Assembly (NCBI GenBank): GCA_016935665.1
Contig: JAFGQN010000249.1
Location: 1 to 39,968 of the forward strand
Length of the DNA stretch: 39,968 nucleotides
Direction: 5' to 3'
From: Deltaproteobacteria bacterium
GTDB taxonomy: Bacteria; Myxococcota_A; Polyangia; JAAYKL01
The notes under the pieces were generated by a model. It was not told where the DNA came from. It saw only the letters and a program-made list of their open reading frames with translations, and did not search any database. This document shows positions 1 through 7,736 of this stretch, in pieces (positions within the stretch are counted from its first letter, which is position 1; each line of letters opens with the position of its first letter). The position numbers and the translations under genes are program-made.

Positions 1-78
1 AAAATGAGCAAATTCAGACGAAATCCGGGCCACCCAGTCCGCAAACACCTTGAATCTCGAGAAAATCACCTTAAGTGA
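1..78 (+). CDS. Possible 3' end of an upstream gene (partial)
   Basis: Frame 1 is open from the window edge to a TGA at 76-78 and encodes a basic tail rich in Arg, Lys and His. Its stop overlaps the GTG start of the CotH-like gene in a GTGA arrangement, which is typical of translational coupling. That overlap is the only reason to call it. In other bacteria CotH-like genes often follow a VTC-type polyphosphate polymerase gene, but 25 residues are too few to test that. It could equally be a chance open frame. Confidence 0.35.
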   Translation, partial: KMSKFRRNPGHPVRKHLESRENHLK

Positions 79-1424
79 TCGGCATTGATGTTAAAAGGGA
101 AGAGATCGGTAACGATGTATTCGATGACAGCCAGATAAAATCCTATTATCTGACCTTTTCAGATGAAGAATATGAAAAATTGATGGATTTTTCCACGCTG
201 CTATTAGATCAAATGACGATGAACAAAGATCGATATGTGGAAGCATCACTGAAAGTCGATGATGTCGAATTTCCGTCCATTGGCGTTCGATTCAAGGGGG
301 ATCACTCCGTCTGGAACTGTTTTGATTTTGGCAACCCCGAGCGCAAAGTATTGGTTCAATCGATTTGGGGGGATGTGGACGTTTGCCAGCGTTTCTCGCT
401 CAAAATCGATCTCGATCGCTTTGGTGACAATCGTCGTCTCGATGGCTTAAAAAAAATAAATCTGCACTCCATGTCCTCCGACCCGAGCAAGCTGCGAGAG
501 CGTCTGGGATATTCACTGTTTAGAGACATGGACATTGTGGCCCCCCGTATGGCGCATGCCAGGGTCTATATCAACGGGGAGTATCACGGTCTTTTTGCGG
601 TGGTGGAGCAGATAGATGGCCGATTCACCGCCAATCGCTTTTTGGAATCCGGTGACGGCAATCTGTACAAAGAGGTATGGCCATCAGAATTTGAAAGCAA
701 TGCCGATGTGAAGAAGGCGCTTAAAACCAATGATGACGAAGATATCATGGACGTCTCCGATTTCATCGATTTTCAGGCGGACGTCCTTTCGAGCGACGAA
801 ACCAATTTCGAATCAAACATGGCGCCCTATCTCGATTTCGACTATCTGGCCCGCTATTTTGTGGTTGACAGGGCGATTAACAACTTCGACGGCCCACTTC
901 TGTTCTGGCTCCCCGGCGAATACCGTCCAATCAACCACAATTATTACTGGTATCACAACAGCGAAGATGGAAAATTCGTTCTTATCCCATGGGATCTCGA
1001 CAAATCCCTCTGGTATCCGGAGCCGCTTTTCTGGACGAACAATGCACCATTCGAGGACTTTGATGTTCCCAACTGGAATGTGGTCTCCAGCAGCTGCGAC
1101 TATCATGTAACGACTTTCGATTTTCGCTTCGGATCATGGGCGGTCTTGCCTGTGGACTGCGACCTGTTTGTGAAAAACCTGCGCTCGGTCATATACGACC
1201 GACAGCAAGCCATCGCCAGCGAATTCATCGCCGGTCCCTTCTCGCAAGAGAGCGTGGGACAAAAAATCCAACTGTGGCGCGACCAGATAAAAGACGCCAT
1301 TGATGAGGATCCGCTGGTGGATAGCACAAAATGGTCGGATGCAGTAGACGAACTGCTGACCAATATGCCCAACTACCAGGAAAACCTGACTCTGATGATG
1401 AGTGGAATCATTAACGAGGAGTAA
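75..1424 (+). CDS. CotH-like kinase family protein
   Basis: A 449-residue protein of the CotH family, which are atypical protein kinases first known from spore coats and common as secreted proteins in deltaproteobacteria. Family marks seen: the N-terminal FDDSQIKSYYLTFSDEEYEKL segment, VVEQIDGRFTANRF near residues 176-190, and FVLIPWDLDKSLW near residues 301-313, where the Asp residues correspond to the metal-binding Asp motif of the fold. The start is the GTG at 75, because a TAA directly precedes it in frame. Unlike most relatives it shows no signal peptide or lipobox before the domain. The N-terminus may have been lost by frameshift, or the protein may be cytoplasmic. It faces the minus-strand gene at 1473 tail to tail. 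Confidence 0.8.
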   Translation: MIGIDVKREEIGNDVFDDSQIKSYYLTFSDEEYEKLMDFSTLLLDQMTMNKDRYVEASLKVDDVEFPSIGVRFKGDHSVWNCFDFGNPERKVLVQSIWGDVDVCQRFSLKIDLDRFGDNRRLDGLKKINLHSMSSDPSKLRERLGYSLFRDMDIVAPRMAHARVYINGEYHGLFAVVEQIDGRFTANRFLESGDGNLYKEVWPSEFESNADVKKALKTNDDEDIMDVSDFIDFQADVLSSDETNFESNMAPYLDFDYLARYFVVDRAINNFDGPLLFWLPGEYRPINHNYYWYHNSEDGKFVLIPWDLDKSLWYPEPLFWTNNAPFEDFDVPNWNVVSSSCDYHVTTFDFRFGSWAVLPVDCDLFVKNLRSVIYDRQQAIASEFIAGPFSQESVGQKIQLWRDQIKDAIDEDPLVDSTKWSDAVDELLTNMPNYQENLTLMMSGIINEE

Positions 1425-1472
1425 GTCTGACCCATTCAGATGCTCCGACAATACGCTCATATACGGATACAT

Positions 1473-2597
1473 TCAATAATCAGGTTCAATGGGAAATAAC
1501 CCCACGCCATGTTGAACCGTACTGCCCAGATAAAGATACCGCTGATGTTCCACAACACTGCTGACAGGAGAAAAAGCCCCTGTGGGATCCTGATAATTGT
1601 AAGTGACCGTTCCATCTTCCGCCAGGCCCAGAACAAATCCGTACGGTTTGCTTTTTGGTCGAAACATGGATGGAATTCGAAACAGCATTTCTCTAAAAAT
1701 GGGATGCGGATACAGCAGACTGTCCAGAGCAGGAGACCTTGTTGTATACAGTGCCACCCAGAACGTATCTTTTTTATTAAAAGAAACGCCATCGGGCATG
1801 CCAGGCAGGTTTTCTTTAAATATATCGCTGTAATCTTTTTTGGGGCCTTTGAGCCAATATCGTCTGATTCTGTATCGCGTCATCTCACTTACCAGCAGAT
1901 ACGCGTCATTCGGCCCCAGCGCGACCCCGTTTGCAAAATGAAGGCCATCCTGCAACAGCGTTGTTTGATTCGTTTGTTCATCATACTTGAGCAATCGACC
2001 GTTGGGTCCGGCTTCCATGATTTCATTGTAAATCCGTTCATGTCCAAATTTGCAGGAACTGTCCGTAAAATAGACCGAACCGTCTGCGGCAACATCCACA
2101 TCATTGACGATGCCAAAACGTATTCCCCCTTCCTTTGCGCTCAACAGCTTTGTCTCCAGGGTTGGGGCAATTCGCATAAGCCCCATCTTAGGCGCGGCAA
2201 TATATAGATTGTTTTCACTATCGAACGCCATTCCAAAAATGGGCCCCTTGAGCGTGAGCATCATTTGAGGTCTATTATCGTTGAGCGACCATCGCCATAT
2301 GGACCCGTCTTTCAGTCCGAACCAGGCGCTGCTGTGGGAATCAAATGCAATATCTTCAGAGCCAGGTAAATATTTTTGACCAATTCGGGATATGTTTGTC
2401 AGCGCATGATTCTGCTCATACACACCGGTCAGCGCGGGGGCCCTGAGGGGAATCCACTTTTGGGGCGAAATCTGTACTGGCCATAAAAGCAGATAGAGTG
2501 CAGCAGGAGCCAGACAACCAGTCAGTACACACAACAGCGAGTGGCGTCTCCAGAAGCCCAAAAGTTGATTTTTCACAGACTTTTCTTTGCTCAACAC
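1473..2597 (-). CDS. Strictosidine synthase/SMP-30-like beta-propeller protein
   Basis: A 374-residue protein with one N-terminal membrane anchor (about residues 18-38) followed by a six-bladed propeller of the strictosidine-synthase-like/APMAP type. Blade motifs include IAFDSHSSAWFGLKDGSIWRW, MAFDSENNLYIA, DGSVYFTDSSCKFG, NGRLLKYDEQTNQTTLL and the family hallmark HFANGVALGPNDAYLLVSE followed by LPGMPDGVSF. Relatives are esterase/lactonase-like or of unknown substrate, so no reaction is assigned. It is the last gene of a three-gene operon, 4 bp after the preceding membrane protein, and should be under the TetR-type operators at 4345-4372. Confidence 0.8.
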   Translation of the reverse strand: MLSKEKSVKNQLLGFWRRHSLLCVLTGCLAPAALYLLLWPVQISPQKWIPLRAPALTGVYEQNHALTNISRIGQKYLPGSEDIAFDSHSSAWFGLKDGSIWRWSLNDNRPQMMLTLKGPIFGMAFDSENNLYIAAPKMGLMRIAPTLETKLLSAKEGGIRFGIVNDVDVAADGSVYFTDSSCKFGHERIYNEIMEAGPNGRLLKYDEQTNQTTLLQDGLHFANGVALGPNDAYLLVSEMTRYRIRRYWLKGPKKDYSDIFKENLPGMPDGVSFNKKDTFWVALYTTRSPALDSLLYPHPIFREMLFRIPSMFRPKSKPYGFVLGLAEDGTVTYNYQDPTGAFSPVSSVVEHQRYLYLGSTVQHGVGLFPIEPDY

Positions 2598-2601
2598 TGC
2601 G

Positions 2602-3324
2602 TCACCGCACCGTTTGCTGAAGCACTCGCGGATATTGCTTCATGGAAAATCGAATGATAGTAATGCCCAAAAAAATAAGCCAAACACCGGAGAGTTTTGA
2701 GGCCAGCCGGTTGACTGAAAACGCATAGGGAACATCGAACAGTTCAAAGTTCCCATAAAAAAGCAACACAGCAGTAGCAATGCCAAAGATGGCCGTCCAC
2801 CTGCCCAATCGACCCGTCTTCAGTAATGCGACAGAGAAGAAAACAAGCATCAGACTCAGGAAAAAGAACATGGCATGTTCGGTGACGCAAACACCCACGT
2901 GATATTGAAAGGACTGGAACACCAGAATAAGGGTCTCCTTTTCCGAATTGCCGTTCATATACTGGTCCGCCAGGTATGGAAACAAAACCACATACCTCAA
3001 AATTCCGGTAAACAGCAATACCCCCACAATGACGCCGCTGACGCGCCCCATAACGCTGAAAATGCTCCCTCCAAAAATGCGTATGGATTCGTGAATCAAT
3101 AACGCGGTAAACACAATGAGCACACCGGCAATTCCGAGACCGTAATACAGATACGGCACAATGTGTCGCTGCTCATACAGACGCGTCAGCAACACCTGTG
3201 GGGTTTCTCTGATGATTTCCGGATATCCAAAAAATGCGCCCAGCATACCAAAGCAGGTTCCCATGAGCAATGCAGTGACGATGGACATGACAGCGGTAAC
3301 GATAAGTGTTTGTTTTTCTGACAT
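2602..3324 (-). CDS. Polytopic membrane protein of unknown function
   Basis: 240 residues with about six hydrophobic segments: near residues 8-32, 52-76, 88-112, 146-168, 175-196 and 211-228. Charged loops are short and no catalytic motif was recognised. The second gene of the minus-strand operon, 14 bp after the barrel-like protein and 4 bp before the propeller gene, so it is almost certainly co-transcribed with both. A transport or membrane-scaffold role together with a propeller hydrolase is possible, but nothing in the sequence proves it. Confidence 0.7.
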   Translation of the reverse strand: MSEKQTLIVTAVMSIVTALLMGTCFGMLGAFFGYPEIIRETPQVLLTRLYEQRHIVPYLYYGLGIAGVLIVFTALLIHESIRIFGGSIFSVMGRVSGVIVGVLLFTGILRYVVLFPYLADQYMNGNSEKETLILVFQSFQYHVGVCVTEHAMFFFLSLMLVFFSVALLKTGRLGRWTAIFGIATAVLLFYGNFELFDVPYAFSVNRLASKLSGVWLIFLGITIIRFSMKQYPRVLQQTVR

Positions 3325-3338
3325 GAAAGCTCCTTTTT

Positions 3339-4310
3339 CTAATTGAGGAAATCAAGTTCAAAACCATAAACCAACAGCGCCTCCATTGGCGTTTTGGGAA
3401 TAAATGTGCCATCCTGATAATCGTTGTGGAGCCACGCCCCCACATGAATAAGGGCGAATGCATTGGCCTTTCCAAAAAAGGGAAGACCACTGAAGATGCC
3501 CATCACTCCCAACGCATTCTGACTTCGTCCATTGTCGGAGGTGTAAAGAAATTCGCTTGATAACCCAAGCATGCACTCAACCTGATTTTGGGGGCCCAGC
3601 GGGAAGTAATAAAAAAGCATGGCTTCATTTTTGTAATTGAGACCATCTGCAACCAACATGCTGGTAATATGATTGTAGTAAATCGCCCCGCCAAAAAACC
3701 ACCAATGAAATGTTCCAACATTTCTAAAACGAATCCCTGTGTCTTCAGTAATGGAAAATTCCATTTGAAGCGCCGGTGCGACGGATATGCCCTGCCCCCA
3801 TTTTGTTCTATCGGATTGATCATCCAGCCTGTCGGTGATATTCGATGCCGTGTAATCTTCGTTCACACTGTCCACGTCAATGAAAAACCACTCAGCGGCC
3901 AGGGAATATCGCAGCTCCACATCAAAGAAAGACGTTGGCGCCACAAGCATTGAGGCGGATGTCACACTGTTGGATGGTGTTAGCTCCTCGACTATCCCCA
4001 TCTGAAAAAAGTTTTGGGAAAACGCCTCGTTGTCTGAGTGATAGAGTCTGGTGCGATGATTCAGGCTCATGCCGTACATGGCCCCCAGATTGTTGAACAC
4101 CCCGGCAAGAAAACTGGTTAAAACGAGACTGTGTCGGGGCGCTGTTTTTGTTTCCGCTTCATTGGACACAGGAGCGCGTTCATCGTTACCGCCAGGAGAT
4201 TCCCCGAACGAGGGAACTGGCATGCTCATCATCGCGGCCAGCGCAATGCACGATCCAAAAAAGAAATGGATGTTACTGAACTGTCGTATGGATGTGGTTT
4301 TCCGTTGCAT
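3339..4310 (-). CDS. Secreted, probably outer-membrane beta-barrel-like protein
   Basis: 323 residues. The N-terminus has a basic stretch and a hydrophobic segment ending around SMPVPSFG, consistent with a signal peptide of about 36 residues. The remainder alternates aromatic/hydrophobic and polar residues and ends in strand-like segments (MLFYYFPLGPQNQVECMLGL, EALLVYGFELDFLN), which suggests an outer-membrane barrel. No known family was recognised. First gene of the TetR-controlled operon; its start lies 34 bp from the pair of palindromic operators. With the two downstream genes it forms an envelope module with outer-membrane-like, inner-membrane and propeller parts. Confidence 0.7.
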   Translation of the reverse strand: MQRKTTSIRQFSNIHFFFGSCIALAAMMSMPVPSFGESPGGNDERAPVSNEAETKTAPRHSLVLTSFLAGVFNNLGAMYGMSLNHRTRLYHSDNEAFSQNFFQMGIVEELTPSNSVTSASMLVAPTSFFDVELRYSLAAEWFFIDVDSVNEDYTASNITDRLDDQSDRTKWGQGISVAPALQMEFSITEDTGIRFRNVGTFHWWFFGGAIYYNHITSMLVADGLNYKNEAMLFYYFPLGPQNQVECMLGLSSEFLYTSDNGRSQNALGVMGIFSGLPFFGKANAFALIHVGAWLHNDYQDGTFIPKTPMEALLVYGFELDFLN

Positions 4311-4344
4311 TCTGATTCTCCAATTCGCTGATTACGCACTCGCA

Positions 4345-4372
4345 ATAACACTTGTTATATAACACATGTTAT
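4345..4372. promoter_or_regulatory. Paired palindromic operators on the operon promoter
   Basis: Two perfect 14-bp palindromes lie back to back: ATAACA-CT-TGTTAT (4345-4358) and ATAACA-CA-TGTTAT (4359-4372). On the minus strand a sigma-70-like promoter can be read as TTGAAT (4385-4380), an 18-bp spacer and TATATA (4361-4356). The palindromes therefore cover the spacer, the -10 box and the probable start site. This is where a repressor would act, and the divergent TetR gene is the obvious candidate. Confidence 0.8.
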
Positions 4373-4419
4373 CTAAGCCATTCAACCAATATTATTGAAA
4401 TTCCACTTCCCTAAAGGGA

Positions 4420-4449
4420 TTGACAATTCAGAGCGCAAAGCCCTATATA
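4420..4449 (+). promoter_or_regulatory. Sigma-70-type promoter of the TetR gene
   Basis: A consensus -35 box TTGACA at 4420-4425 is followed after 18 bp by TATATA at 4444-4449. The gene starts at 4492, which leaves a leader of roughly 35 bases. The third palindromic operator begins at the end of the -10 box, as expected for self-repression. Confidence 0.65.
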
Positions 4450-4462
4450 TAACAACTGTTAT
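4449..4462. promoter_or_regulatory. Third palindromic operator, on the TetR promoter
   Basis: ATAACA-AC-TGTTAT, the same 14-bp palindrome as at 4345 and 4359 with only the two central bases changed. It overlaps the edge of the -10 box and the predicted start site of the regulator's own promoter, which indicates autoregulation. Confidence 0.8.
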
Positions 4463-4491
4463 AAATCACTATTCCACCGTAGAGTGACTAG

Positions 4492-5073
4492 ATGCCACCC
4501 AAAACAACCATTAACAAAGAAGATGTCATCAAAGCCGCTTTTGAACTGATGCGAAAAGAAGGGCTAAATGGGTTTTCTGCCCGCAATGTGGGAAAACAGC
4601 TCGGCTGTTCCACCCAGCCAATTTACAGCCTATTTAAAAACATGCGTCTGCTTGAAAATGAAGCCATCGAATATGCGGCAAAGTACACGACACAAAAATA
4701 CCTGGCACTGAACGGCGAAAAGCAAACATTTCTCGACACGGGTGTGGGGTATGTGCAAATGGCTCTCGAAGAGAAGGCGTTGTTCAATCTCCTTTATAAT
4801 TCCGGCAAAGTTCATGTGGACATGCGCAGGAACATTTATCCGGTCAATGCCGTGCAACTGATTGAGGATATGAAAAAATACGACCGCCTCAAAGGGCTGA
4901 ACGAAGAAGTGTTATATGATTTGCTTAACGACATGTGGGTGTTCACACACGGACTGGCGGTATTGCTCTGCAACTGCAACGACGCATTCAACGAGAATTA
5001 TATCCGTGCGAGAATTCAACGTGTGGGAGACAGTATTATCGAAAGGATTTTAAAAGAAGCAATAGAAACCTGA
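4492..5073 (+). CDS. TetR family transcriptional repressor
   Basis: 193 residues. The N-terminal helix-turn-helix (about residues 8-52) is typical of TetR proteins: INKEDVIKAAFELMRKEGLNGFSARNVGKQLGCS followed by QPIYSLFKNM. The rest is a helical ligand-binding and dimerisation domain without recognisable ligand residues. It is divergent from the 4310-1473 operon, and both promoters carry the same palindrome, so it most likely represses itself and that operon until a small molecule releases it. The inducer is unknown; the membrane genes suggest something lipophilic or exported. Confidence 0.9.
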   Translation: MPPKTTINKEDVIKAAFELMRKEGLNGFSARNVGKQLGCSTQPIYSLFKNMRLLENEAIEYAAKYTTQKYLALNGEKQTFLDTGVGYVQMALEEKALFNLLYNSGKVHVDMRRNIYPVNAVQLIEDMKKYDRLKGLNEEVLYDLLNDMWVFTHGLAVLLCNCNDAFNENYIRARIQRVGDSIIERILKEAIET

Positions 5074-5085
5074 AATCTCCGTTTT

Positions 5086-6669
5086 TCATATGCATCTTGA
5101 ATCGCACGTTTTCGATGCGTCGATTGTCCATACATCAGCGGGGACACACGCGCCGTTGCCGTCAAAGCTGCCCTGCCAGCCATCGCTGCATTCAAACTTC
5201 ACAATCCGGAATCCACCATCTTCGCACTCGTCGTATATGTCGATGTATGCGAGGCGAGCACACTGTGTCGGGTCATCGCTGTCCACTACGTCTGTATCCT
5301 CCGCAGAAGATGTGTCTTTGCAGCCTGCTTCACACTCCTTGTACACAATGTCTTTCCAATCGCCCTGTGACAAACATGTTGCCCCATCGCCTATGCCGCC
5401 ACCGCTACCATCAGTACAACTGTATCTAACATATAGATAGCCTCCATCGCATTCTTCAGCCACATCGTAGTATTCAAGTCCACACCACTCAATTACTTCT
5501 GTATCTTCTTCGGTGTCCATATCACAACTGGCCCAACATGCTTTATACATCATTTCCCGCCATTGTTCCTCTGTGAAGCAGTTCTTGTCGTCCCACATGT
5601 CATCGGCGAATCCATCATTGCAAACGAATTGAACGCCGCTGTAACCACCACCTTCACATTCACCCAACAGAGCATATTTATCAACACCGCACAGCGTTGT
5701 GCTATCCGTATCCACACCCTCTGTATCCACATCCGTCGACGTATCTTTGCAGTTCATGGCGCACTCCTCATAAATGTATTTCACCCAGACGTCCTCGGGT
5801 TTGCAGCTGCTATCGCCGCCCATGGTACCGCTGCGGCCATCCCCACAGGTAAATCGGGCAAACACAAATCCATCATCGCACCGCTCGTATACGTCGTAAT
5901 AAATGGGTTCACAAAAAGCCGAGTCATCGGTATCCACCACAATCTCGGTATCCACATCTGAATCCACCGCATTGTCTGTATCAACGCAGTTGTTCTCACA
6001 CTCGTCGGACACATACTTTTTCCATGTATCAGCGGTCTCACAAGCTTCAGGACTTCCCAGAGTGCCGCCGCGACCATCACTGCACTGGTACTTCACATAA
6101 CGGAATCCCCAACCATCCGGGTCACCGCCATCGCACGCTACAGACACATCGTACGCATCAAGAAAGCATTCGCCGATGTCATCGGTATCTTCAACAATAT
6201 CCGAATCGGGGCCGCAAAGACTGCGGCATTGGTCAGTGGCAAAGTTTAACAGATCGGTAGATTGATAGCATTTACGCATATCCGGAAAATCGTTTTCAGG
6301 AAAATTGTATTCAAAAACGTTTCCGTGGGCATCAACGCAACTATAATACGATGATAAAAATCCCCCCTCTGGACATGCGTCAAAAGGCCTGAAAACAGCC
6401 ACCACGCAGGGGTCGTCCACCCATATCGTATCACTGTCTCTCTCAACATCCGATGCCGTTTCAATGGGAACACATTTATCATTCACCATTTCAAATCCCT
6501 TGTCGCATTTGTCATTCACGTCGACGTCATCGGTGTCTCTGTCGGTGTCATCGTTAGAAAACAAATCATCGTCCAGCACCGGACATCCCGCGATGAACAG
6601 TGTTGACATCATCGCGGCCAGAGCCCCAATCAAATGAGATCTTGTTTTAACATAATACTTTCCAGTCAT
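5086..6669 (-). CDS. Asp-rich lipoprotein with six Cys-rich repeats
   Basis: 527 residues. A signal peptide ends in the lipobox FIAGC (Cys29), followed by an Asp/Thr-rich tether. Six tandem units of about 70-80 residues follow, separated by stalk-like linkers such as DTDD or VDTDS. Each unit carries a similar set of about six cysteines: one at its start, one in an ECDGG-like motif, one in a VRYSCSDGxGG-like motif, one in a GxxxC motif, and a closing pair around YKECEAGC. An extracytoplasmic, disulphide-stabilised repeat protein is likely. I recognise no named domain. It starts at an ATG with a GGGAGG ribosome-binding site and lies 74 bp after the sigma/FecR operon on the same strand. Confidence 0.8.
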   Translation of the reverse strand: MTGKYYVKTRSHLIGALAAMMSTLFIAGCPVLDDDLFSNDDTDRDTDDVDVNDKCDKGFEMVNDKCVPIETASDVERDSDTIWVDDPCVVAVFRPFDACPEGGFLSSYYSCVDAHGNVFEYNFPENDFPDMRKCYQSTDLLNFATDQCRSLCGPDSDIVEDTDDIGECFLDAYDVSVACDGGDPDGWGFRYVKYQCSDGRGGTLGSPEACETADTWKKYVSDECENNCVDTDNAVDSDVDTEIVVDTDDSAFCEPIYYDVYERCDDGFVFARFTCGDGRSGTMGGDSSCKPEDVWVKYIYEECAMNCKDTSTDVDTEGVDTDSTTLCGVDKYALLGECEGGGYSGVQFVCNDGFADDMWDDKNCFTEEQWREMMYKACWASCDMDTEEDTEVIEWCGLEYYDVAEECDGGYLYVRYSCTDGSGGGIGDGATCLSQGDWKDIVYKECEAGCKDTSSAEDTDVVDSDDPTQCARLAYIDIYDECEDGGFRIVKFECSDGWQGSFDGNGACVPADVWTIDASKTCDSRCI

Positions 6670-6705
6670 GTTTCATCCTCCCATGGTTGCAAAAACAGTT
6701 TGTTT

Positions 6706-6738
6706 GCACCTTAGGTGCGGCATTTTTTTTGTTTCGGC
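6706..6738 (-). promoter_or_regulatory. Candidate ECF promoter element before the Cys-rich lipoprotein
   Basis: Read on the minus strand, GCCG (6738-6735), an A-rich spacer and CGCACCTAAGG (6719-6709) match the 30-bp stretch directly before the ECF sigma gene at 19 of 30 positions without gaps. The two-box layout with an A tract between the boxes resembles ECF promoters. The site also holds an inverted repeat, GCACC-TTA-GGTGC (6706-6718). The assignment is inferred from two sites only. Confidence 0.4.
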
Positions 6739-6743
6739 TCATC

Positions 6744-7736
6744 CTAAAATTTAAAGCCTGAAAAAAAAGTTGGTCGAATCCAACGGGCGTCAACGGCAAT
6801 GTCTTTATCCGGAGCATGCCCCAGCACCGCCGCAAAGGAATAGCCCAGTTCAAGCCCCAAAGACAGGTGGAGCCGATGCAGCACCAAAGCTGCATCCACC
6901 ATCACCAGGGGCCCGCCAAAGACACCGGAAAGCGCATTGCCTGCCATGGATGAATTCTGCGCCGGCACCCCCTCCATCTGCACCATTCCCATCCGCCCTC
7001 CCATTCCCAGCCGCCACACAAACCGTTTGTGATTCCATGACATAAACGGCAAGATACCGGCGGATGCAATCATTGTCTTCACGGTACCCGCCGACGTATC
7101 ATCTCTGCCAAACAGCAGCGATGATGAAATCTGCCAGCCCAGTCCCACCGGATACGCGCGAATGAATCCAACCTCTGGTCCCAAAGCGTCCATTCGTGCC
7201 ATGTGCTGCCATGCCACTGCGGCCCCAAGACTTCGCAATGCCCGCCCATTGTCCTTCCATCGCCGTTTCCCCCCAAACAACGTCCCGTGTGCCTTTCCTG
7301 ATGGCGCCAGACGCGGTGATTGCGCTTTTACGGTCAACTGATGCGTTTCCCATTCTCTGGCTTCCCGCACCATTTCAGCAATGGACAACGCCAGTACCCG
7401 TTCCCGTTCATCTGTATCGTATTCGTTTAAATACAGCATACGACGCACTGAAAACCCCGTCACCGCGACCAGATGCACAGATACTTTCCTGTGCCTGAAG
7501 CACGACACGGTGATGCTGCGAATTTCAAAAGGAGGATCGCCAGGCATTTCGATTTGCAGCAAACGCTGCACATTGCCATCTCTGAGAAAGCGGCAATCGT
7601 AAAATACAACCGATGCGTCCGATTGGGCACAAAGGCAAGGCCGCGCAAACAGCCACGCAGCCACAACCACTAAAGCTGACAGAAACCGGATTCGCTGCGT
7701 ATTTATAAAAGTCGCCTGCGTATTTTCTGTTGTCAC
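6744..7736 (-). CDS. Secreted protein of the sigma/FecR operon, unknown function
   Basis: 330 residues. An N-terminal hydrophobic segment (about residues 18-36) ending ARPCLCAQ gives a signal peptide. The first half contains a short domain with the DTDERERVLALSIAEMVREAREWE helix; the second half has glycine-rich, strand-like segments (GLGWQISSSLLFG, WRLGMGGRMGMVQM, LSLGLELGYSFAAVLG) and ends in Phe-Lys-Phe, which suggests an outer-membrane barrel. The GTG start overlaps the FecR stop as GTGA, and a GGGAG site lies upstream, so the two are translationally coupled. It may be the envelope partner or cargo of the sigma/FecR pathway. Confidence 0.7.
   Translation of the reverse strand: MTTENTQATFINTQRIRFLSALVVVAAWLFARPCLCAQSDASVVFYDCRFLRDGNVQRLLQIEMPGDPPFEIRSITVSCFRHRKVSVHLVAVTGFSVRRMLYLNEYDTDERERVLALSIAEMVREAREWETHQLTVKAQSPRLAPSGKAHGTLFGGKRRWKDNGRALRSLGAAVAWQHMARMDALGPEVGFIRAYPVGLGWQISSSLLFGRDDTSAGTVKTMIASAGILPFMSWNHKRFVWRLGMGGRMGMVQMEGVPAQNSSMAGNALSGVFGGPLVMVDAALVLHRLHLSLGLELGYSFAAVLGHAPDKDIAVDARWIRPTFFSGFKF

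Noticed and set aside
6706-6730. Terminator (GCACC-TTA-GGTGC followed by T run on the plus strand)
   Set aside because: No plus-strand gene ends here; for the minus-strand operon the T run is on the wrong side.
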